Positions 16,916 to 27,835 of a DNA stretch of 40,656 nucleotides are shown in pieces. The translations under genes and the position numbers were made by a program. The stretch is taken from contig JAJOJN010000051.1 of NCBI GenBank assembly GCA_021208565.1, forward strand, positions 1 through 40,656, read 5' to 3'. Origin of the DNA: Nitrincola sp. Its GTDB lineage: Bacteria > Pseudomonadota > Gammaproteobacteria > Pseudomonadales > Balneatricaceae. The notes beneath the pieces are model-generated. The model was not told the origin of the DNA and made no database searches. It worked only from the letters and a program-made list of their open reading frames with translations. How positions within the stretch are numbered: the first letter of the stretch is position 1; each line of letters begins with the position of its first letter.

Positions 16916-17959
16916 ATGAGCAAGTTTTGGAGCCCGGCCATCCGTTCTCTGGTGCCTTACACGCCCGGTGAACAACCCAAGGTGCTCAATTTAATCAAAC
17001 TGAATACCAACGAAAATCCCTACCCACCCGCACCTGGCGTGGAAAAGGCGCTGCAGGCTTTTGATATGGATCGTTTACGCCTCTATCCAGATCCTGAGGC
17101 CAGCAAACTCAAGACAGCACTGGCTGCTTATCACCAGCTAGATGAAAAACAGGTGTTTTTAGGCAATGGCTCTGATGAAGTGCTCGCCTTAGCTTTTATG
17201 GCTTTTTTCCGTCATGACGCTCCCTTGCTGATGCCCGAAACCACTTATAGTTTTTATGAAGTCTACTGTGATCTTTTGAATATCAATGCAGTACGCCTTC
17301 CTTTGAATGCTCAGTATGAAATAGATCTTGATGACTATGCCCAGCCAAATGGTGGAATCATTTTTGCCAACCCTAATGCGCCGACAGGTATTGCAATTTC
17401 GTTAAGTAAGATCGAAACCTTATTGCAACACAATCCCGATACGGTCGTGCTTGTTGATGAAGCCTATGTCGATTTTGGTGCCGAAAGCGCAATCTCATTA
17501 GTGGATCGTTACCCTAATCTTTTAGTGACACATACCTTTTCTAAATCTCGATCTTTAGCGGGGATGCGGATTGGAGCGGCGTTTGGTCAAGCGGAGCTGA
17601 TAGAGGGCTTAGAGCGAGTCAAAAACAGTTTTAACTCTTATCCTTTGGATATGCTGGCCATCGAAGCGGCAACAGCCTCGGTAGAGGATGACACCTATTT
17701 TAAGGCCACCTGCCAACGCATTATCGAAACTCGTGAAAAAACTGCAAAAGCACTCAGCGCAAAAGGCTTTAAGGTGCTACCCTCCTCGGCCAACTTTATT
17801 TTTGTGACTCATCCGGATAGAGATGCCAAAGAGATGATGCAGAATCTACGTAACGAGAAGATTCTTGTAAGGCATTTTACGCGAGAGGGCATAAACCAAT
17901 TTTTACGAATCACCATCGGCACCGATGCTGAGATGGAACAGCTGATTGCCAGGCTGTAA
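16916..17959 (+). CDS. hisC: Histidinol-phosphate aminotransferase
   Basis: A 347-residue class I/II PLP aminotransferase of histidine biosynthesis (imidazole acetol phosphate to histidinol phosphate). Signatures: NTNENPYPP near the N-terminus, GNGSDE, and the PLP lysine Lys210 in THTFSKSRSLAGMRIG. A substrate-like arginine lies in FLRITIGT at the C-terminus. It stands alone, away from other his genes, as is common for HisC paralogues in gammaproteobacteria, so a second copy elsewhere is possible. Start ATG 16916 has AGGAC about 10 bases upstream. Confidence 0.93.
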   Translation: MSKFWSPAIRSLVPYTPGEQPKVLNLIKLNTNENPYPPAPGVEKALQAFDMDRLRLYPDPEASKLKTALAAYHQLDEKQVFLGNGSDEVLALAFMAFFRHDAPLLMPETTYSFYEVYCDLLNINAVRLPLNAQYEIDLDDYAQPNGGIIFANPNAPTGIAISLSKIETLLQHNPDTVVLVDEAYVDFGAESAISLVDRYPNLLVTHTFSKSRSLAGMRIGAAFGQAELIEGLERVKNSFNSYPLDMLAIEAATASVEDDTYFKATCQRIIETREKTAKALSAKGFKVLPSSANFIFVTHPDRDAKEMMQNLRNEKILVRHFTREGINQFLRITIGTDAEMEQLIARL

Positions 17960-17966
17960 TCTGATC

Positions 17967-17992
17967 AGTGGGCCTCCCATAGGAAGCCCACT
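17967..17992. terminator. Hairpin between hisC and the GGDEF gene
   Basis: AGTGGGC (17967-17973) pairs with GCCCACT (17986-17992); inner TCC/GGA pairs extend it past one mismatch. It lies between convergent genes ending at 17959 and 18004. No U-run follows. Confidence 0.5.
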
Positions 17993-18003
17993 ATTAGGAC
18001 AAC

Positions 18004-18910
18004 TTAAAAAGACTCACCCTCTACTCGATCACCACCGCTCTGACGAGCCACCGCTAGGTTTTCTTGCAGGCGACGAATCATTTCTTCAGCGGTATCTTCC
18101 AGACCCGCAAGCGTTGCAACGCCAACACTCACCGTACAAGTAATATTGCCGGAGGCATAAGGCAGCTCTAGCCCATTCACTAAACGTCTAACCCGTTCAC
18201 CGGCTAATAGCGCCTGATCATGATTGGTTTCAGGCAACACCAATACCAACTGATCATCACTAAATCTGGCCAAAAAGTCAGCGGTTCTTTTCATTCGATG
18301 CAACTCAGTCACTAAGTGCCTTAGCAACTGATCTCCGCCATCCCAGCTGTATTCATCATTGATACCACTGAAGTCATCAATATCCACGATCAGCGCACTA
18401 CAAACACCATCATAACGCTGTGCTTGAGCCAAATTTTGCTCTAACACTGGCATTAATGCGCGACGATTATAAGCTCCGGTTAAGGGATCTCGCTGTGCTT
18501 GACTGGTGATGCGTCTTTCAAGTTTTTTTGCGATCATTGATATTTCGAAGCGACCAGATCAGCTGCTCTGAGTCAGTCACAAACATGCGGCTGTGGAACC
18601 AAATTACCTCTTTTAGACCCAGTGCTTTAAAAGCGTGCTGATGATCCGGTCTAAAAACAAGCTCATTAGTTACCACCTGTTTCTTTTGACGAGCGGTTTC
18701 AATGTAACCTCTAATGAGGGTGAGATAATCTGCTGGAAAAATATCCTCTAAGGACTTCCCTTGAAGCTCACTCACGATCAGCCAGCTTTCATCGCCCGGG
18801 CTTACCCTTGTAATGACTTCATCTTCAACAACCAATACCAGATCGGAACTCAATCCTAAGAGAGCATCAAAAGATTCATTATTCGTATTTTCTTGATCAG
18901 ACACGCTCAT
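18004..18910 (-). CDS. PAS-like sensor with degenerate GGDEF domain (frameshifted)
   Basis: A repaired protein of about 301 residues. The first 125 residues look like a PAS sensor (GLSSDLVLVVEDEVITRVSPG, WSLRNINDRK); the rest is a GGDEF-type domain (QRDPLTGAYNRRALM, DIDDFSGINDEY, VSVGVATL). The signature reads RFSDDQLVLVLP instead of GGDEF, so diguanylate cyclase activity is doubtful. The inhibitory-site motif RxxD (RTAD) is kept five residues upstream, which could still bind c-di-GMP. The frame breaks in a T7 run at about 18526-18532, one base too long; without it the two halves join as DRKKLERRITSQAQRD. No membrane segment is seen. Confidence 0.8.
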
Positions 18911-18947
18911 ACCTCCTTGGTCAGCTTAATTTTTTAAACAGCGATGA

Positions 18948-19247
18948 TCACTGTAAACGACCAATCATAACCTCTACGGCAGCTCTGAGTTGTTCATCAG
19001 TACAACTAAAGCAGGTTCCTTTCGGCGGCATGGCACCTTTGCCACTGATCACAGTTTGCGTCATGGCATCAATACCGCTGGCTATACGAGGTGCCCAATT
19101 ATCGGCATCATCCATTTTAGGAGCGCCCGCTAAGCCGGCATCATGACACGCCTGACAATGTCTATCCACAATCGCTTCTATCTCAGCGAGAGCAACACTG
19201 CTTCCCAGCATTAAACTCAGTACAACAGGGGCAAGTATTTTTTTCAT
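18948..19247 (-). CDS. Cytochrome c5-type periplasmic cytochrome
   Basis: A 99-residue monohaem cytochrome. It has a signal peptide with a likely cleavage after ALA (about residue 21), a haem-binding CQACH motif (about residues 31-35), and the axial Met in GAMPPKGTC. The pair of cysteines in TCFSCTDEQL near the C-terminus is the extra disulfide typical of the c5 class. It acts as a small electron carrier in the periplasm; partners are not indicated by neighbours. Confidence 0.9.
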   Translation of the reverse strand: MKKILAPVVLSLMLGSSVALAEIEAIVDRHCQACHDAGLAGAPKMDDADNWAPRIASGIDAMTQTVISGKGAMPPKGTCFSCTDEQLRAAVEVMIGRLQ

Positions 19248-19323
19248 GATAATATCCCGACAAGTTAAACGACTTTAACTCAAGGATAAACCAGACTGGG
19301 GAACAAATCGAGTGGTATTAGAT

Positions 19324-19361
19324 CAGGTGAGCATCACTTAAAACAAAGCGATACTCACCTG
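19324..19361 (-). terminator. Hairpin downstream of htpG
   Basis: CAGGTGAGCATC (19324-19335) pairs with GATACTCACCTG (19350-19361) with one G-U type position, giving a 12-bp stem and a 14-base loop. It starts seven bases after the htpG stop on the minus strand. No U-run. Confidence 0.5.
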
Positions 19362-19367
19362 TTTCAG

Positions 19368-21283
19368 TTAAGCGCTAAGCTCAAGGAGGAGTTTGTTTAA
19401 TCGAGCCGTATAGGCCGCAGGGTCTTCTAGCTGTCCACCTGCCGCTAGGTCAGCTTGATCAAGCAGAATCAACGCCAGGTCTTCGAAGCGAGCCTCATCG
19501 GGTTCTTGATCCAACTTCTTGATCAGCGGATGCTCAGGGTTCACTTCAAAAATAGGTTTCGTTTCTGGCACCTTTTGTCCAGCAGCTTCCATGATTTTGC
19601 GCATCTGCATGCCCATATCATAGTCATTAAGCACTAAACAGGCAGGAGAGTCAGTCAAACGATGGGTTACTCTGACATCAGAAACGCGAGCTTCTAAAAC
19701 GGGCTTCAACCGCTCTAACAAACCTTCTAACTGTTTAGCCGTTTCTTCTTGCTGTTTCTTTTCCTCTTCAGACTCTACTTCGCCAAGATTCAGTTCACCT
19801 TTGGTGACATCTTGGAAAGACTTGCCTTCGAAATCGAACAACTGGCTCATCATCCAATCATCAATGCGATCTGTGAGCAGTAATACTTCGATTCCTTTTT
19901 TGCGGAAGATTTCTAAGTGCGGGCTACTCTTAGCAGTGTTGAAGTTTTCAGCAACCACGTAATAAATTTTTTCCTGCCCCTCTTTCATACGCGCAACATA
20001 GTCGTCCAAGCTGACTGACTGTTCAGCATTACCCGTATGGGTAGACGCAAAACGCAGCAACTTGAGTATTTTTTTCTTTGTTGGCGTAGTCTTCAGCTGG
20101 CCCTTCTTTCAAAACCTGACCAAACTCTTTCCAGAAAGTGGTGTACTTATCGCTGTCTTTCGCTAACTTGCTGAGCATATCCAGCACGCGCTTGGTTAAG
20201 GCACTGCGAAGCTTATCGACGCTAGGATCCTTTTGCAGAATTTCACGAGAGACGTTCAATGAGAGGTTGTTGCTATCCACCACACCTTTGATGAAACGCA
20301 GATAAAGCGGTAAGAACTGATCCGCTTGATCCATAATAAACACGCGTTGCACATAGAGTTTTAAGCCACGAGGCGCTTCACGATTCCACAGATCAAAAGG
20401 TGCACGCTCAGGGACATAAAGTAAACTAGTGTACTCTAATGAGCCTTCAACCTTATTGTGCGCCCAAGTGAGCGGATCGGCGTAATCATGAGAGACGTGT
20501 TTGTAAAACTCTTGGTACTCCTCATCCTTCACATCACCCTTGCTTCGTGTCCAGAGTGCAGTTGCACTATTGACGGCTTCATATTCAGGTGCTGCCTTCT
20601 CTTCTTTAGCCTCTTCATCATCGCTGGGTAATGCTTCTTTTAACATCAACACTGGGAAGGCGATATGATCAGAGTATTTGCGCACTAAGCTACGCAGACG
20701 CCAACTATCTGCAAACTCTTCTTCACCTTCTTTTAGGTGCAACACGATGCGTGTACCACGCCCCGCTTTTTCAGTTGAGGCGATAGTGAACTCACCTTCA
20801 CCACGAGAAGACCAATGCACGGCATCGGTAATCGCCGCACCGGCACGACGTGTAAACACATCCACCTGATCAGCCACGATAAAGGCTGAATAAAAACCAA
20901 CACCAAACTGACCAATCAATTGACTATCTTTGCTCTGATCGCCTGTCAGGTTAGATAAGAAACTGGCAGTACCTGATTTTGCAATCGTACCCAGATGATC
21001 AATCACCTCGTCACGGCTCATACCAATACCGTTATCTTCGATGGTGACGGTTTTTGCGTCTTTATCAAAGCTGATACGAATGGTTAGTTCAGAATCCCCT
21101 TCATAAAGCTCACTTTTCTCCAAAGCTTCAAAGCGTAATTTCTCAGCGGCATCTGAAGCGTTGGAGATCAGCTCACGAAGAAAAATTTCTTTATTGGAAT
21201 AAAGTGAATGCACCATGAGGTGCAACAGTTGCTTAACTTCAGTTTGAAAGCCAAGCGTTTTCTTTTTGGGTTTCTGTCGTCAT
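19368..21283 (-). CDS. htpG: Chaperone HtpG (Hsp90), two frameshifts
   Basis: The bacterial Hsp90 ATPase, about 638 residues when repaired. The N-terminal GHKL nucleotide-binding domain is clear ([35 protein letters not shown]), followed by the middle domain ([23 protein letters not shown]) and the C-terminal dimerisation domain. The true start is ATG 21283 (MTTETQKE), with AGGAA upstream. An extra A at about 21257-21260 breaks the frame after eight residues, and a poly-T run at about 20067-20073 breaks it again near FCVYPYG, which should read through to LLRFASTH. Both are homopolymer-type indels. Transcribed alone. Confidence 0.93.
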
Positions 21284-21377
21284 TTTTTATTCCTGACTCC
21301 TGTTGGATACATGATCATCAAGGCGATAAACACCTGTCACTGGAGTCAGATATAGGGACTGTTTTTAGAGTTTCAAG

Positions 21378-22130
21378 TCAACGCGTACCATTATCTACTT
21401 TTGAGATAACAGGACGATTGAGTTCTGAACTCATCATCAGGGTATTGAGCGTGGAAGATTTGAATTCACGACGATAGAGCACATACACAATAACTGCACT
21501 TAGGATCATGAAAAGCCAAGGATTTATTGTCCAGCTAAGTATGGCAATACTGAAATAATAAGTCCGCAAACCGATATTAAAGCTGTTGGCCGCCATCGAG
21601 GTCATTTTGGCAGCTCTTGCCGCATGAGCTTCTAACTCTTTTGGCGTTAAAGCTTCTTCTGGCATAGGTGCGCCACCGATCATTACCGAAGCAAAGCCGT
21701 ACTGACGAAGACTCCAAGTGAACTTGAAAAAAGCATAGACAAACAACAGCAACATCACTAAAAGCTTTAACTCCCACTCCTGACGAGTCGCCTGCATAGC
21801 AAAAGGAAGGTCTTTAATCAGGTTGATCACCTGATCGGTAGAGCTCATAACCGTTAAAATACCGGCCATGACCAGGATTGTCGTACTGGCAAAAAAGGAG
21901 ACGCTTCTTTCAAGATTTGAGATCACGGTTGTATCCGCAATACGATTGTCACGAGACAGCATGCGACGCATCCATTCGGTACGGTAGATATGCAGCACAC
22001 TGGCTAAGCAAGGCGTGGTATAGCTTTTAACCCGTGCGTAATACATGTAACCGTTGAAACAGACTAAAAACCAAGTCAAGGCGAGCAGATTTAACCAGTT
22101 ATCCAACAAAAATGTGTAGAGTTCAAGCAT
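21378..22130 (-). CDS. DUF599-family membrane protein
   Basis: A 250-residue predicted inner-membrane protein with about four hydrophobic segments (roughly residues 10-28, 75-95, 118-138, 192-222). Conserved-looking blocks: WFLVCFNGYMYYARVK, RTEWMRRMLSRDNRIADTTVISNLERSVSFFASTTIL and AANSFNIGLRTYYFSI. This fits DUF599, for which I know no established function. Start ATG 22130. It lies between htpG and selO on the same strand but with gaps, so it is likely a separate unit. Confidence 0.75.
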   Translation of the reverse strand: MLELYTFLLDNWLNLLALTWFLVCFNGYMYYARVKSYTTPCLASVLHIYRTEWMRRMLSRDNRIADTTVISNLERSVSFFASTTILVMAGILTVMSSTDQVINLIKDLPFAMQATRQEWELKLLVMLLLFVYAFFKFTWSLRQYGFASVMIGGAPMPEEALTPKELEAHAARAAKMTSMAANSFNIGLRTYYFSIAILSWTINPWLFMILSAVIVYVLYRREFKSSTLNTLMMSSELNRPVISKVDNGTR

Positions 22131-22187
22131 CCGAAAGCTCCCTTAGATCAGTCACTTTAGTCTAAAGTATAAACATAAAGAACTCCA

Positions 22188-23693
22188 CTAAGATGAACAG
22201 GTTAGACAGATTGCAGCCGCCCAGTCAGGAGGAGCCTGTTGGTAGTGTCTCAGCGTATCATGATCCTCGGTGGGATGCCTAAGTATGGGCAATAGCTGAT
22301 TCACTAATCGGTAGTCACCTTGAGTTGCTTCACGAATCGCCTCCTCCGCCATGTAATTACGTAAAATGTAACGTGGATTGACAGAGCGCATCTGCTGCAG
22401 GCGAATCGGTTCACTGGCGACTTCAATACCTAGCCTTTGCTGATAGCTAACCAACCACGCTGACCAAGCCTCAGGTTGACGCTCCGTAAACGCTTTCAAG
22501 GATTCAGTGGACAATTCAGCCATAGGCCGTTCAGAAATAGGCCGTTCAGAAATAGACAGCTCGCTAAGTCGACTGAAAAAGCGCGTAATATCGGTTCGAT
22601 GCTGCTTAAATAACTGCCAAAGCTGCTCAGTTAGCTTCGCATCATCCGGATGCTGGGCGAGCAAGCCTAGACGTGCTTTGCGCCTAATTAACTCCTGATC
22701 AGCAAACTGTTGAGGAAACATTTCCAAAGCAGATTCTAGCAACTGGCGATCAACTAATGGCAATAAGGCTTGCGCGAGACAAGCTAAGTTCCAATGCACA
22801 ATATTAGGCTGACGAAAAAATGCATAGCGACCTGCATCATCGTTCTTATTGGCAATATGATCAGGCTCGTAATGATCTAAAAAGGTAAACGGACCAAAAT
22901 CAAAGGTTTCACCTAAGATCGACATATTGTCAGTATTCAACACCCCATGTACAAAGCCATAGACTTGCCAGCAAGCCACTAGAGCAGCCGTTTTTTCTTG
23001 AACCTGCTGGAAGAAGGCTAGATAGGGATTATCAGCCCCTAGACACTCAGGGTAGTAGCGCGCGATGGTGTAATCCGCTAGCTGCTTTAACTCTTCATGG
23101 CGTTGCGCGTAATAAAGCCATTCGAAATGACCGAAACGGATATGACAAGGGGTTACTCGGACGAGCATGGCACAAGGCTCCATGCCTAATCGAGAGGTAT
23201 ACTCTTCACTACCGATCAAACAGAGCGCTTCCGTTGATGGAATACCTAGACCATACATCGCCTCACTGACGAGATACTCTCGAATACTGGATCTTAATAC
23301 CGCTCGACCATCAGCAAAACGGGAAAACGCCGTCTGCCCTGCACCCTTCAGATGTAGATCTAGCCTCTCTCCACGTTGATTGACCACTTCACCCAGCAAT
23401 TGCCCTCGACCATCACCAAGATCAGGGTTGTAATGCCCAAATTGATGACCGGTATATTTCATCGCAATCGGAGTGGTGCCAGGGAGTGGTTTGAGTCCAC
23501 CAAAATACGCCACCAGCTGATCTGGATTTACTTGGCAGGGATCGAGATCTAAACGCTGTGCAACACGAGGATTAAAGCTAATCAGATGAGCATGTTTCAG
23601 GGGCTTAGGCGAGGTACGTTGAAACCAGGACTCAGGTAAGCGAGCATAACTATTATCAAAATTTAAGTTATCCAGATTTCTCAGCAACGGCAT
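22188..23693 (-). CDS. selO: SelO/YdiU pseudokinase-fold AMPylator
   Basis: A 501-residue protein of the SelO family, which AMPylates protein Ser/Thr/Tyr through an inverted ATP-binding kinase fold. Visible: YTGHQFGHYNPDLGDGRG, LHLKGAGQTAFSRFADGRAVLRSSIREYL, VHGVLNTDNMSILGETFDFGPF (active-site region). It ends in ICLTCSS, with Cys where some eukaryotic homologues carry selenocysteine. I choose ATG 23693, preceded by GGAG at six bases, over the upstream TTG 23705. A 15-base in-frame tandem duplication at 22522-22551 gives the repeat SERPISERP in the C-terminal part, absent from typical family members as far as I know. Confidence 0.92.
   Translation of the reverse strand: MPLLRNLDNLNFDNSYARLPESWFQRTSPKPLKHAHLISFNPRVAQRLDLDPCQVNPDQLVAYFGGLKPLPGTTPIAMKYTGHQFGHYNPDLGDGRGQLLGEVVNQRGERLDLHLKGAGQTAFSRFADGRAVLRSSIREYLVSEAMYGLGIPSTEALCLIGSEEYTSRLGMEPCAMLVRVTPCHIRFGHFEWLYYAQRHEELKQLADYTIARYYPECLGADNPYLAFFQQVQEKTAALVACWQVYGFVHGVLNTDNMSILGETFDFGPFTFLDHYEPDHIANKNDDAGRYAFFRQPNIVHWNLACLAQALLPLVDRQLLESALEMFPQQFADQELIRRKARLGLLAQHPDDAKLTEQLWQLFKQHRTDITRFFSRLSELSISERPISERPMAELSTESLKAFTERQPEAWSAWLVSYQQRLGIEVASEPIRLQQMRSVNPRYILRNYMAEEAIREATQGDYRLVNQLLPILRHPTEDHDTLRHYQQAPPDWAAAICLTCSS
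22522..22551. repeat. 15-bp tandem duplication inside selO
   Basis: ATAGGCCGTTCAGAA occurs twice head-to-tail (22522-22536, 22537-22551), with a further ATAG starting a third. It is in frame and encodes a repeated five-residue unit (SERPI) in SelO. Confidence 0.9.
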
Positions 23694-23810
23694 CTTTGAC
23701 TCCAACGCGTATCAATCTATATACCTTACTATTTTACTCAGGTAATGTCATTACTTGAAACCATCGCTTAGTGTTAACATAAGCCATCAAAGTGAAGCTG
23801 GAGTGATTGG

Positions 23811-24137
23811 ATGTGGTTTGATTTAAAGGCGTTGATATGGATCAGCGCGCTCGGTTTGATTGCCTTACTGTGGTGGCAAAATCTTAAGGTCAGAGAAATG
23901 GCACTTGTTGCTGTGAAGCGCTACTGTCATAAAGAAGCACTGCAACTCCTTGATCAAAGCATTGCATTAAAAGCCATTCGCTTTAAGCGGGATACACATA
24001 CAGGTAGATTGGTACTGCAAAGACGTTATAAATTTGAGTTTACCAGTACGGGTGAGGAACGCTATAGCGGCACTATAGAGATGCATGGACAGCGTTTTAA
24101 AGCAATAGAGACGGAACCCTATCGGGTCCCTGAATAA
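23811..24137 (+). CDS. DUF3301 family protein
   Basis: A 108-residue protein with one N-terminal membrane segment (about residues 8-22, IWISALGLIALLWW) and a cytoplasmic or periplasmic beta-rich remainder. The pattern REMALVAVKRYCHKEALQLLDQSIAL, then RRYKFEFTSTGEERYSGTIEMHG, fits DUF3301, whose function is not known to me. It is divergent from selO and ends directly at a strong terminator. Confidence 0.8.
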   Translation: MWFDLKALIWISALGLIALLWWQNLKVREMALVAVKRYCHKEALQLLDQSIALKAIRFKRDTHTGRLVLQRRYKFEFTSTGEERYSGTIEMHGQRFKAIETEPYRVPE

Positions 24138-24164
24138 AATCGCCCGCATTAGCGGGCGATTTTT
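24136..24164. terminator. Strong bidirectional rho-independent terminator
   Basis: AAAATCGCCCGC (24136-24147) / GCGGGCGATTTT (24152-24163) with loop ATTA, followed by T and with A-runs upstream so that both strands end in U-rich tails. It serves the DUF3301 gene (plus) and sucD (minus). Confidence 0.9.
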
Positions 24165-24184
24165 ATATAGCAACTATGCAATGA

Positions 24185-25066
24185 TTACTTCATTGCCCAG
24201 CCAGTAACTTCAGACAGTGCTTTGCCGATATCAGCTAGTGAACGTACAGTTTTGACGCCAGCATCTTCGAGTGCTGCAAACTTCTCGTCAGCAGTACCTT
24301 TACCACCAGAGATGATTGCACCCGCATGACCCATACGCTTACCCGCAGGAGCCGTAACACCTGCAATGTAAGAAACAACAGGCTTAGTGACGTTGTCTTT
24401 GATGTAAGCAGCTGCTTCTTCTTCAGCAGAACCACCGATCTCACCGATCATGACAATCGCTTCAGTCTGTGGATCGTTCTGGAATAATTCCAGAATGTCG
24501 ATGAAGTTAGAACCAGGGATTGGGTCACCACCGATACCAACACAGGTAGACTGACCGAAGCCAGCATCAGTCGTTTGCTTAACCGCTTCATACGTCAGAG
24601 TACCTGAACGTGAAACGATACCGACTTTACCAGGTAAGTGGATGTGACCTGGCATGATACCGATCTTACATTCACCCGGGGTGATCACACCTGGGCAGTT
24701 TGGACCGATCAGACGAACACCCAGCTCATCGCACTTCACTTTGCATTCCAACATATCTAAGGTTGGGATGCCTTCAGTGATACATACGATTAGCTTGATA
24801 CCACCATTGGCTGCTTCAAGGATAGAATCCTTACAGAAAGCTGCTGGTACATAGATAACAGATGCTTCAGCACCAGTTGCTTCAACCGCTTCAGCAACGG
24901 TGTTGAATACAGGTAGACCTAGGTGCTCAGTACCACCTTTACCTGGCGTAACACCGCCAACCATTTTGGTACCGTAAGCAATCGCCTGCTCTGAGTGGAA
25001 AGTACCCTGACCGCCAGTGAAACCCTGACAGATGACTTTAGTGTCTTTATTAATCAGAACGGACAT
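24185..25066 (-). CDS. sucD: Succinyl-CoA synthetase alpha subunit
   Basis: A 293-residue subunit that, with SucC, converts succinyl-CoA to succinate with nucleotide phosphorylation. The CoA-binding N-terminal Rossmann fold ([20 protein letters not shown]) and the phosphohistidine loop ([18 protein letters not shown]) are intact. Two bases separate the sucC stop from its ATG 25066. Last gene of the TCA cluster; a strong terminator follows. Confidence 0.97.
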   Translation of the reverse strand: MSVLINKDTKVICQGFTGGQGTFHSEQAIAYGTKMVGGVTPGKGGTEHLGLPVFNTVAEAVEATGAEASVIYVPAAFCKDSILEAANGGIKLIVCITEGIPTLDMLECKVKCDELGVRLIGPNCPGVITPGECKIGIMPGHIHLPGKVGIVSRSGTLTYEAVKQTTDAGFGQSTCVGIGGDPIPGSNFIDILELFQNDPQTEAIVMIGEIGGSAEEEAAAYIKDNVTKPVVSYIAGVTAPAGKRMGHAGAIISGGKGTADEKFAALEDAGVKTVRSLADIGKALSEVTGWAMK

Positions 25067-25068
25067 GA

Positions 25069-26234
25069 TTATTTACCCTCCGCGGCTTTCACAACCTGCT
25101 GTGCAGCGTCAGTTAAGCTGGTCGCCGCAATGATATCTAGACCGGATTCAGCTAGACGCTGAGCGCCCAGTTCGGCGTTGTTACCTTCCAAACGTACCAC
25201 GACAGGAACGTTTACACCGACTTCTTTAACCGCACCGATAATACCATCAGCAATCAGGTCGCAACGTACGATACCGCCGAAGATGTTAACCAGAACTGCA
25301 CTTACTGTGCTGTCAGAAGGATGATTTTGAACGCTTCAGTTACACGCTCTTTAGTTGCACCACCACCTACGTCTAGGAAGTTAGCAGGTTGACCACCGTG
25401 TAGTTTAACGATGTCCATGGTACCCATGGCTAGGCCTGCACCGTTCACCATGCAACCGATGTTACCTTCAAGTGCTACGTAGTTCAGTTCCCACTGAGCT
25501 GCATGCGCTTCACGCTCATCATCTTGTGAGGGATCGTGCATCGCTTGGATATCTTTGTGACGGTAAACAGCGTTGCTGTCGATCACGATTTTCGCATCTA
25601 GGCAGTGTAGGTTACCGGCATCGGTGATAACCAATGGGTTGATTTCTAATAGCGCCAGATCTTTCTCTTCAAACATTTTCGCCAAACCTAGGAAGATATT
25701 GACGAACTGTTTGATCTGATCACCTTGAAGACCCAGTTTGAATGCCAACTCGCGACCCTGGTAAGGTTGAGCGCCAGTTAATGGATCAATCGTTGCTTTC
25801 AGGATTTTCTCAGGTGTTTCGTGAGCAACCTTCTCGATTTCCACGCCGCCTTCAGTTGAGGCCATGAAAACGATACGACGTGAAGAACGGTCTACAACAG
25901 CACCTAAGTAAAGCTCGTTAGCGATATCTGTGCAGGTTTCAACCAAAATTTTAGTAACAGGCTGACCATTAGCATCTGTTTGATAAGTGACTAAACGCTG
26001 ACCTAACCACTTTTCAGCAAAGGCTTTAGCTTCAGCAGGAGAGTCAACCAGCTTAACGCCGCCAGCCTTACCACGTCCACCTGCGTGAACTTGGGCTTTT
26101 ACAACCCATTTGTCACCGCCAATTTTCTCAGCTGCAGCAGCAGCTTCATCAGGAGTATCTACCGCGATGCCTTTAGAGACTGGCAGACCATATTGAGCAA
26201 ACAGTTGTTTACCTTGGTATTCATGAAGGTTCAT
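25069..26234 (-). CDS. sucC: Succinyl-CoA synthetase beta subunit (one frameshift)
   Basis: An ATP-grasp subunit, 388 residues when repaired, exactly the E. coli length. It starts [16 protein letters not shown] at ATG 26234 and ends AAEGK with TAA at 25069-25071. ATP-grasp features [17 protein letters not shown] and LEINPLVIT are visible; [17 protein letters not shown] precedes the break. A T is missing near 25316-25320, so the frame fails at ILLTAQ where the family continues [18 protein letters not shown]; that continuation is present in the next frame. Very likely a consensus error. Confidence 0.94.
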
Positions 26235-26281
26235 GTTCTGATCCGTTGAGTTATCGATTAAACATGTACAGCACAGGGCTG

Positions 26282-26327
26282 TTAACCGCTGACTGCACCT
26301 TGTGTGAACCGCAAACACAGCGGTTAA
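26282..26327 (-). other. Intercistronic hairpin between lpd and sucC
   Basis: Perfect 10-bp inverted repeat TTAACCGCTG (26282-26291) / CAGCGGTTAA (26318-26327) with a 26-base loop, in the 128-base lpd-sucC gap. A smaller alternative stem TAAGC (26325-26329) / GCTTA overlaps its base, so the two may be mutually exclusive. It could be a processing or attenuation element. Confidence 0.5.
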
Positions 26328-26362
26328 GCTTTTGGCTTACCACTGTGTTGCAATCCTTCAGG

Positions 26363-27835
<1,473 letters not shown>

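Noticed and set aside
22188-22196. Selenocysteine at the selO C-terminus
   Set aside because: The codon is a normal Cys codon (LTCSS) and the stop follows directly; there is no in-frame TGA before it.
26282-26327. Rho-independent terminator after lpd
   Set aside because: The loop is long and no U-run follows on the minus strand; listed as an intercistronic hairpin instead.
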